DNA of 9,572 bases from an uncultured Lachnospiraceae bacterium (GTDB lineage: Bacteria; Bacillota; Clostridia; Lachnospirales; Lachnospiraceae), in the NCBI GenBank assembly GCA_934293375.1, contig CAKQYS010000026.1, positions 1 to 9,572 of the forward strand, given 5' to 3'. This document shows, in pieces, positions 1-5,876 of this stretch; position 1 is the first letter of the stretch; each line of letters starts with the position of its first letter. The notes beneath the pieces are model-generated. The model did not search any database. It had not been told where the DNA came from and saw only the letters and a list, made by a program, of their open reading frames with translations. The position numbers and the translations under genes are program-made.

Positions 1-1719
1 CGCATCATTCCATACATACTCCGGCGTGCCATACGCATGCCCCTCCGTATTCCGGAATTCCTCTCCATGCGGATACACCGTCTTGCCGCCTAATACCGGC
101 AGCTCGTCAACACCGATTTCCTGTCCCCAGTGCAACTCGCTTAACCGGCTGTCGCCAACACCATCGAGCAGATATGCCACCTTGCCGGAAGCAAATGCCT
201 CTGCAGGCATTCGCGTCTCACCTTCCCATGTTGTTGTATTCGTATCCAGACAGAAGCAGTTCTTGAGCTTACCTGTAATGGTATATTTGTCTGTCTTCTG
301 ATTGCCAATGATCGCATATGCCGTTGTATGATAGGCATTCTGAAGATTCTCACCAGAATACAGACCTGCGATGCCACCAATATGGATTGCCGCTTCATCC
401 GTCACAGTCACCGTACCGGTATTGCATACATTTTGCAGATCATACTTTGAAGAATCATTTCTTCCCATCACACCACCGGTATAATCCCCGGTATTCGTTA
501 CTGCTCCCATATTCGCATAGCCTCCGGTATTTGCCTGTACATATATTCTGCCAAAAATGCCACCAACCTGCTCTCCATTCCCTGTAACCGTACCTGTGTT
601 ATATGCATATCCATTTTCCACTGTCATCGGAATTTTACCCGAATATTCCCCACAGAGACCGCCGACATAGCTCGTTCCGGACACAGCCCCGGTATTTCGG
701 ATCTCCTTCGCAGCCTGTACCGTATTACACGCAAAATGTCCGACCAGACCGCCCACATCCATACCTGTTCCACTTACGCTGCCCTGATTGGTCAGTGAGC
801 CCTGTCGGGAAATAATGCTGCTTGAACCATATGTTTCCCCTACAAGGCCGCCAATATGTCCGGCACTATATGCACCCTCATCTATAATCTTCCCTGTATT
901 GCGCATATCCATGTCAGCTTCCAGCGTTGTATCTGATAAATATCCCACCAGACCACCAATATAGCCACCTGTTCCGGTCACCTTTCCGGTATTCTCCAAA
1001 TTTCCTTTCACTGTAATATTACCGGATAAAACATATCCGACAATCCCACCGACATTGCTGCGTCCTTGAATCTCTCCTTTATTGTACATAGAACCGTCCG
1101 CTGTAATACTGCCACAGAGCACATGTCCAACTATCCCACCGACATTGCCTCCTGTTCCTGTGATAATCGCCTCATTGTTGCAGTTCACAATCTGCGCTGT
1201 TCCCCCGGAAGCCTGTATTGCTCCACAGATACCGCCTACATACTGGGAACCGGAGACACTGCCGGCAGTTGTCACATTGCGGATCTCAGCACCAGCCCCT
1301 ATGGATCCAAACAATCCCTTGTAGAAGGGATTATATTGACCTGGTTCTACGCATATCGTAATCACTGCTCCATTGCCGTCAAATGTGCCCTTATAAGATT
1401 TAGAGGAATCGCCGATTGGCTTCCACTTCTGATCTTCCAGATCCCCTCGGACTGTCGTATCGATCTGTGTCACGCCATCCGCAACCTTTGCACATTCTGT
1501 TCTGGTAGAGGATTTCGCTACAGTCTCCGCAAACAACCACATATCCTTGGAATCTTCGATCACATACGGATCGTCCTTCGTTCCGCTACCCTCTAATTCT
1601 ACCGCATCTGCCGCATAGACAGTGCTGCTGCAATAGCCGCCTGTCGCCATGCCGGATATCGTCATCGCACACAGCAGCAGATAACTTACAAGTTTCTTCA
1701 TTCTACTCTTTAACTTCAT
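1..1719 (-). CDS. Secreted GLUG-repeat surface protein, 3' end outside window
   Basis: The reading frame stays open from 1719 to the left edge, giving 573 codons with no stop, so the C-terminus is missing. The start at 1719 is fixed by an AGGAGG site at 1728-1733, 8 nt upstream; two nearby ATGs (1723, 1726) are out of frame and stop within a few codons. Residues 1-36 form a signal peptide (KK-rich start, hydrophobic core, VYA/AD cleavage). The mature N-terminus GSGTKDDPYVI and the following Trp/Lys stretch are typical of the region before GLUG repeats. About ten imperfect repeats follow (roughly residues 134-455), with cores such as VGGIVGYV, IGGLVGYL and VGGLCGEY linked by NTGxVxG. The block closes with WGQEIGVDELPVLGG (about 532-548), the usual end of such regions, and HAYGTPEYVW begins another module. 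GLUG repeats are known in exported adhesin-like proteins; the ligand is unknown. Any sortase signal would lie beyond the edge. Confidence 0.9.
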   Translation of the reverse strand, partial: MKLKSRMKKLVSYLLLCAMTISGMATGGYCSSTVYAADAVELEGSGTKDDPYVIEDSKDMWLFAETVAKSSTRTECAKVADGVTQIDTTVRGDLEDQKWKPIGDSSKSYKGTFDGNGAVITICVEPGQYNPFYKGLFGSIGAGAEIRNVTTAGSVSGSQYVGGICGAIQASGGTAQIVNCNNEAIITGTGGNVGGIVGHVLCGSITADGSMYNKGEIQGRSNVGGIVGYVLSGNITVKGNLENTGKVTGTGGYIGGLVGYLSDTTLEADMDMRNTGKIIDEGAYSAGHIGGLVGETYGSSSIISRQGSLTNQGSVSGTGMDVGGLVGHFACNTVQAAKEIRNTGAVSGTSYVGGLCGEYSGKIPMTVENGYAYNTGTVTGNGEQVGGIFGRIYVQANTGGYANMGAVTNTGDYTGGVMGRNDSSKYDLQNVCNTGTVTVTDEAAIHIGGIAGLYSGENLQNAYHTTAYAIIGNQKTDKYTITGKLKNCFCLDTNTTTWEGETRMPAEAFASGKVAYLLDGVGDSRLSELHWGQEIGVDELPVLGGKTVYPHGEEFRNTEGHAYGTPEYVWNDA

Positions 1720-1752
1720 ACATCATTCCTCCTTATATTTTTCAATATGCCC

Positions 1753-1781
1753 ATTTTATGAGAGCTTGAAGCCCCTGTCAA
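1753..1781 (-). promoter_or_regulatory. Sigma-A type promoter of the GLUG-protein gene
   Basis: Read on the minus strand, there is a perfect -35 box TTGACA (1776-1781), a 17-nt spacer and a -10 box TAAAAT (1753-1758). Transcription would start near 1746, leaving a short leader of about 27 nt with an AGGAGG site. The terminator of the preceding gene lies upstream, so the GLUG gene is its own transcription unit. Confidence 0.8.
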
Positions 1782-1790
1782 CTGGACCAA

Positions 1791-1832
1791 AGTTAAGATT
1801 TTTACCCTAACTTTCATCCTAACTTTAGTTAG
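1791..1832. promoter_or_regulatory. Candidate operator: cluster of CTAACT/AGTTAG half-sites
   Basis: On the plus strand the sequence holds CTAACT at 1807-1812 and 1819-1824 (12-bp period), AGTTAG at 1827-1832 and AGTTAA at 1791-1796. The pair 1819-1832 is a perfect 6-2-6 dyad (CTAACTttAGTTAG), and 1791-1812 forms a second, wider one. The cluster sits just upstream of the -35 box of the GLUG gene, at about -45 to -86 from the expected start, a position usual for an activator. The regulator family is not evident: MarR-type dyads and LytTR-type AAAGTTAGG-like sites both resemble it, but the 12-bp period does not fit the usual 21-22 bp LytTR spacing. Confidence 0.5.
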
Positions 1833-1852
1833 ATATTTCATTCTTTTGGCAC

Positions 1853-1903
1853 AAAAAAAGACGGTGGCAGCTATGTTTTACACCATAACTGCACTTCCGT
1901 CTT
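1853..1903 (-). terminator. Rho-independent terminator after the DUF285 gene
   Basis: On the minus strand a long hairpin starts with AAGACG (1898-1903) and closes with CGTCTT (1858-1863). The inner arms GTG-CAG-TTATG and CATAG-CTG-CAC pair with small bulges, and seven T residues follow (A-tract 1853-1859 on the plus strand). It lies just past the stop codon at 1926 and separates this gene from the GLUG gene. Confidence 0.85.
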
Positions 1904-1925
1904 ATTTAACATGTTATCCACCTGA

Positions 1926-3308
1926 CTACTTCTGCAATGTTATGCTACCGGTTGCATTCTGAGGCAGTTTCGTATAGGAGGTTCCTGCTGTATCCTTCAA
2001 TCCCTGTGGCAGATCACATACCACTCCCCCTGTTTTGTTCGGAGTCTTAAGCGTTGCCAGACCGCTGCAACCCTCCAGCATCCCCGTCATATTCGTAACC
2101 TTTGTCGTATCAAAGCTGCTCAGATCCAATGTAACAAGCTGTCCACATCCATTGAACATACTCTGCATTCCCGTTACATTTGCTGTATTAAAGTTGCTTA
2201 ACTCTAATGTCTTCACTTTCTCACAGGAAGAAAACATCGCGATCATATTTGTTACATTTGCTGTATTGAAGCTGCTGACATCCAATGTTTCAATGCTCTG
2301 ACAATATTGAAACATACCATTCATTCTGGTTACCTTTGCTGTGTTAAAACCCTTTACATCCAGACTCATCAGACTGCTGCAATAATAAAACATGTTGCTC
2401 ATGTCGGTAACATTCTGCGTATCCATACCCTGTACATTTAAAGCAGTTAATTTATCGCAGCGATAGAACATATTGCTCATTTCCGTTACCTTCACAGTAT
2501 TAAATTTGCTGACATCCAATACTGTCAATCCACTACAACCATAAAACATACTGCTCATATTGGTTACTTCAGATGTATCCAGTCCACTGACATCCAAAGA
2601 TGTCAGTTCATCGCAATTCATAAACAAACTTCTCAGACTGCCAACCGGCTTACCATCTACCACGATACGGGTAATTAAATTGCTGGCCTGCTTCTGTGCA
2701 GTCATCGTTTCTCGGATCCGTCCGTTGCACAATCCAGCATTTTGCGCCATATTACCATTCAGATGTACAGTCAGTGTACCCGTTCCGACCTGCATCTGCA
2801 TAATAGAAGATATATCCACCGGCGGCGCTTCTGTTGTCGCTTGCGTTGTGGCTTCTGTTGTCGCCTGTGTGGTGGCTTGTGTCGTGGTCGCTGTCGTCGC
2901 CTGCGTGGTAGCTTGCGTAGCCGCCTGTGTGGTTGTCTGTGTCGTAGCGGTTGCCGTCGTCACCTGTGTTGTGGAGGTCTTTTTCTTCGCCTTCACCACG
3001 ATCGTACATACATATTTCTTCTTTCCAACCTTCGCCTGCACCTTTGCAGTGCCTTTCTTAACCGCTTTCACAACGACGCTCGTCTTTGTTTTCTTTTTCA
3101 AGGAAACATATTTCTTACCGGAGATCACACTCCATGTCACCTTTTTCGGTGCATTCTTGAGAATAATGGTCTTCTGCTGTCCCACCTGAAGCTCCACCTT
3201 CTTCTTATTGAATGCCACCTTCTTTGCTGCATATGCCTGCTGGATGGAAATGGTATTCACCAGCATTACACATGCCAAAATAAATGCAAGTACTCTTCTC
3301 TTTTTCAT
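1926..3308 (-). CDS. Secreted Big2-like/DUF285 (BspA-type) repeat protein
   Basis: The protein has 460 residues. I chose ATG at 3308 because the AGGAGG site (3315-3320) ends 6 nt upstream; an in-frame ATG five codons earlier would place that site inside the coding sequence. Residues 1-27 or 1-28 are a signal peptide (MKKRRVLAF, cleavage after QAYA). Residues 29-108 are a Lys-rich, bacterial Ig-like (Big2-type) domain with the TWSVISGKKYVSL core. Residues 111-161 are a Thr/Gln/Ala stalk. Residues about 223-420 hold seven 26-residue DUF285 repeats (pattern NMSxMFxxCxxLxxLDVSxFNTxxVT) and a partial eighth, each with one Cys at the same place. The tail has SYTKLPQNATGSITL, as in other BspA-type proteins. 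No LPXTG-like motif or C-terminal membrane segment exists, so the protein should be released or held non-covalently. Related proteins are surface adhesins or matrix binders; the role here is inferred. Confidence 0.9.
   Translation of the reverse strand: MKKRRVLAFILACVMLVNTISIQQAYAAKKVAFNKKKVELQVGQQKTIILKNAPKKVTWSVISGKKYVSLKKKTKTSVVVKAVKKGTAKVQAKVGKKKYVCTIVVKAKKKTSTTQVTTATATTQTTTQAATQATTQATTATTTQATTQATTEATTQATTEAPPVDISSIMQMQVGTGTLTVHLNGNMAQNAGLCNGRIRETMTAQKQASNLITRIVVDGKPVGSLRSLFMNCDELTSLDVSGLDTSEVTNMSSMFYGCSGLTVLDVSKFNTVKVTEMSNMFYRCDKLTALNVQGMDTQNVTDMSNMFYYCSSLMSLDVKGFNTAKVTRMNGMFQYCQSIETLDVSSFNTANVTNMIAMFSSCEKVKTLELSNFNTANVTGMQSMFNGCGQLVTLDLSSFDTTKVTNMTGMLEGCSGLATLKTPNKTGGVVCDLPQGLKDTAGTSYTKLPQNATGSITLQK
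2049..2642 (-). repeat. 78-bp coding repeats of the DUF285 ladder
   Basis: Seven units of 26 codons plus a partial eighth. The most conserved parts are the codons for FNTxxVTxM and for the MFxxC core. The units are diverged in DNA, which points to an old, selected structural repeat and not a recent expansion. Each unit would be one turn of a leucine-rich-like solenoid. Confidence 0.85.
2826..2978 (-). repeat. Low-complexity Thr/Gln/Ala stalk coding repeat
   Basis: This encodes residues 111-161 of the DUF285 protein, built of short units such as TTQA and TTEA. The underlying DNA is a degenerate 12-15 bp repeat. Such Thr-rich stretches act as extended spacers and are often O-glycosylated in exported proteins. 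Because unit lengths are multiples of three, slippage would change stalk length and not the frame. Confidence 0.75.
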
Positions 3309-3354
3309 AATCGGCCTCCTCATGTCATCATTCGTACTGTTTCAATGCGGCTCT

Positions 3355-3383
3355 ATTATATCGTATATGAGGGTGACATTCAA
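3355..3383 (-). promoter_or_regulatory. Promoter of the DUF285 gene
   Basis: On the minus strand there is TTGAAT (3378-3383), a 17-nt spacer and a perfect TATAAT (3355-3360). The start would be near 3348, giving a leader of about 40 nt ending in the AGGAGG site. I see no terminator for the upstream gene in the 144-nt gap 3309-3452, so readthrough may add to expression from this promoter. Confidence 0.75.
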
Positions 3384-3452
3384 TGTGTATTTCGGCTCAG
3401 ATTTCACTCAAATTCCGCTTATCTATTTGCCAGCAGTATATCGATTCCCATG

Positions 3453-5828
3453 TTAATGAGACTTTCTTCTCTTTTTGTCTGCTTCTGCAATTACCATCAG
3501 ACCGGCTGCAAAAATACACAAGGCTCCCATCCAGAACTCCGGCTGGAACGCATCCCCGGTCTTCGGTGACGCTCCCTGCGTACTGTCTGTAGATTTGGTA
3601 TCTGTCTTTTTCGTAGCCTTCTTTGTATCAGTTGCTTTCTTCTCGGATGCGGTCTTTGCCACCTTCTTCTCCGCGATGGTCAGGCTGGTCTTTGCATAGC
3701 CGTCTGTAAACAGCAATTTGACGGTATGCTTGCCTACGGATAAACTCTCCACGAACTTCTTCTTGAACTTCACATAGGTAGAACCGCTCCATGCTGTATA
3801 ATTCTTGCTATCTACGGTCTTATCATCAATCATAACGCCCTTGAATTTCTTATATTTTCCGTTTGCCCGCATGGTGACGCTGCCATCCTCATGAACGGTA
3901 TAGGTTGCATCTGCACCCTCGATTACCTTATATTTCTTTTCGGCATCCGTGTTGGCAGTATCCTTTTGATCTGTTTTGGCAGTATCCTTTTGATCTGTTT
4001 TGGCAGGATTCTGGATTTCCGGTTTCGCCGGGGTCGCATCCGGCGTCAGCTTGGGTATGCCGGCACGCTCTGTAACCGTACCACACACCGTACAGGTCTT
4101 GTGTCTGCTGCCATCCTTCGTGTAGGAGGCTGCCTCATCGATCACCCATTCCCCAGGGGTATGTCCGGCATTCACCGTAATGGCTACCGTCGTCTGATTG
4201 CCTGCCTGATCCAATGCTGTAATCTTCTGGACACCGGTCTTTGGTGCAACCGTAAATTGATTGCCCTGCAGTGTCACCGGGCTGCCGTCCACTGTTACCG
4301 CTTTGAGATTCCTGTCGGTAACGGTAGCTGTCACTGCCCCACAATAGGTCTGATTGTCTGCAATGCCGCTGATCTGCGGTGCGGTCGTATCCGGCAGTAT
4401 CGTATAGCTCCAGTTGGCATCGAAAAGGTCTGTCGCTGCCTTGTATGCATTGCTTTTTGCAACATCAATCTTCACGCTATAGGTCCCCGGTGCCTTTGGT
4501 GCAGAGGCTAATGCGGCACCTGTACTGTCATAGTATTTGACGGTGATGGCACCACAGGCAAGACCGGTTCTTGGTGTCACCGTCACTTCCTTGGCAGCAT
4601 CATCCCATACAAGATCCTGTGGTGGTGTAAACACAAAATCACTCGCAGACAGTGTGCCACACTCTTTCAACACAATGTTGCCCGAATATGACAAGGCTAA
4701 TGTATAATCCTCATTATCACTCTGAAATGCAGCAAGGTCATCCTCGCTGATTTCATACCCGCTTCCCTTTGCGATCAATACTGTTGATGCAGGATCACGA
4801 AGCACACCGATTTTGCCGGTGAGTGCACCCGTAATTTCGATCGGATCCCAAGCGTCCAGCTCTACATTATTGGGACTCCCGTTTACCGTATTCCCCGTCA
4901 CCGTAATGGCACCACTCATCTGCAGGGAGATTGAACGGAGGGCTACGGACTTGTAATAATAGATTCCGCCGCCAGCTTCCTGTGCGGTATTATTGGTAAT
5001 ACTTCCGCCCTTTAATTCCACAACACTGTTCTTTTCTGCCCATCCGTGATAGATGCCGCCACCCTTTTTGGTTGTACTGTTTCCTGTAATCTGTCCACCA
5101 TTCATTGTGAATTTTACGCTACTGCGATTGATATCACCCGGTTGTCTGACACCAGCACCATTGTATTTCGACTGATTATTCCGGATCGTTCCGGCATTCA
5201 TCGTGAAGATACCCACATTGTAAACGCCGCCGCCCACATCCGTGCCTTTGCCACCGTTATTTTCCTCAATGGTTCCACCATTCATGATAAATATAGCCGG
5301 TCCAAGACCACCGGCGCAAACGCCTATATTATTATGCCAGATCTTCACGCCGGCATTCATTTCTGTTGTTCCAACTGACAAGATTCCATATTCAGTACAG
5401 TTCTGTATGGTCACACCGGCATTTAGCACACAGTATGCATCTATAACCGTAATACCGCGTTTCATACTGTCATTGCCATCTAATGTAAGATTCGCAAAGG
5501 TAACCGTAATATCGTCAGATGAAGATAGTTTGAACATCGCATCCGGATTTGTAGTAACATTTGCCGTCAATTTCGGTGTCTTTCCATCCACGCCCTGAAT
5601 CGTAACGGTCCGCTGGATCATCACCATCTCCGTAACTTCAAAATCACTGCCAATCTCAATCACATCCACCGTATCATCGGCGACTGCTGTCTGCAGCTCC
5701 GCAAATGTATTGCATACTGCTTTTGTAGCTGCATGCACCGATAAGGATGTCACCGGCAGCATACTGAGCATCAGGGTGGCACAGAGTACAAATGCCGCGA
5801 TTTTGTTCCATGTATGATCTACTTTCAT
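3453..5828 (-). CDS. SPKTG-anchored parallel beta-helix surface protein
   Basis: The protein has 791 residues; GGAG lies 6 nt before ATG 5828. Residues 1-33 are a signal peptide (VHA/AT). Residues about 38-390 form a right-handed parallel beta-helix with turns such as MNGGTIEENN, MNAGTIRNN and MNGGQITGN, and GGGIY loops. Residues 391-478 are an MBG-like domain. Residues 480-552 are a second Ig-like domain (TAPQISGIADNQTYCGAVT). Residues 555-594 hold a CTVCG motif module. After a KTDQKDTA linker, residues 632-719 resemble the X2 Ig-like module (SGSTYVKFKKKFVESLSVG core). A Lys/Thr-rich stalk leads to SPKTGD (754-759), a hydrophobic segment and the basic tail KKRRK. SPKTG motifs are substrates of class B sortase in Clostridioides difficile, so covalent wall attachment is expected. 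The gene follows its paralogue by 48 bp with no promoter between. I see no catalytic motif, so adhesion or glycan binding is more likely than enzyme activity. Confidence 0.9.
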   Translation of the reverse strand: MKVDHTWNKIAAFVLCATLMLSMLPVTSLSVHAATKAVCNTFAELQTAVADDTVDVIEIGSDFEVTEMVMIQRTVTIQGVDGKTPKLTANVTTNPDAMFKLSSSDDITVTFANLTLDGNDSMKRGITVIDAYCVLNAGVTIQNCTEYGILSVGTTEMNAGVKIWHNNIGVCAGGLGPAIFIMNGGTIEENNGGKGTDVGGGVYNVGIFTMNAGTIRNNQSKYNGAGVRQPGDINRSSVKFTMNGGQITGNSTTKKGGGIYHGWAEKNSVVELKGGSITNNTAQEAGGGIYYYKSVALRSISLQMSGAITVTGNTVNGSPNNVELDAWDPIEITGALTGKIGVLRDPASTVLIAKGSGYEISEDDLAAFQSDNEDYTLALSYSGNIVLKECGTLSASDFVFTPPQDLVWDDAAKEVTVTPRTGLACGAITVKYYDSTGAALASAPKAPGTYSVKIDVAKSNAYKAATDLFDANWSYTILPDTTAPQISGIADNQTYCGAVTATVTDRNLKAVTVDGSPVTLQGNQFTVAPKTGVQKITALDQAGNQTTVAITVNAGHTPGEWVIDEAASYTKDGSRHKTCTVCGTVTERAGIPKLTPDATPAKPEIQNPAKTDQKDTAKTDQKDTANTDAEKKYKVIEGADATYTVHEDGSVTMRANGKYKKFKGVMIDDKTVDSKNYTAWSGSTYVKFKKKFVESLSVGKHTVKLLFTDGYAKTSLTIAEKKVAKTASEKKATDTKKATKKTDTKSTDSTQGASPKTGDAFQPEFWMGALCIFAAGLMVIAEADKKRRKSH
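3547..3940 (-). repeat. Duplicated X2-stalk-anchor cassette, copy in the 791-residue gene
   Basis: This stretch matches 5974-6370 at high DNA identity (by eye nearly nine bases in ten) with only a few small indels. It encodes the X2-like module, the Lys/Thr stalk and the SPKTG signal. Similarity drops sharply after the signal toward the C-terminal hydrophobic segment, and again on the upstream side at the linker. Confidence 0.85.
3952..4006 (-). repeat. 24-bp tandem repeat encoding the KTDQKDTA linker
   Basis: Two perfect 24-bp units (3952-3975 and 3976-3999) and a 7-bp partial third. Each encodes eight residues of the linker between the CxxC module and the X2-like module. The exactness suggests recent slippage, which would keep the frame. 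Confidence 0.85.
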
Positions 5829-5876
5829 TGTTGTCTCCTTTCCTATTGCTTCTTTGATTGCCTATGATTTCCCGTA

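Noticed and set aside
1066..1596. Plus-strand open frame of 176 codons antisense to the GLUG gene
   Set aside because: It is Cys/Ser/Arg-rich without domain likeness, and the minus strand carries a clear signal peptide and GLUG repeats in phase across the region.
2049..2642. Regular spaced repeats suggesting a CRISPR-like array
   Set aside because: The period is 78 bp, the units are diverged, and they encode DUF285 repeats in frame; there are no identical repeats with unique spacers.
3309..3452. A terminator between the 791-residue gene and the DUF285 gene
   Set aside because: I found no stem followed by a T-run on the minus strand in this gap; only weak AT-rich pairings occur.
2560..3569. 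Long plus-strand open frames antisense to the DUF285 gene and its stalk
   Set aside because: They are mirror frames of repetitive Thr/Ala/Gln and Lys codons, have no ribosome-binding site or family resemblance, and one runs across an intergenic promoter into the next gene.
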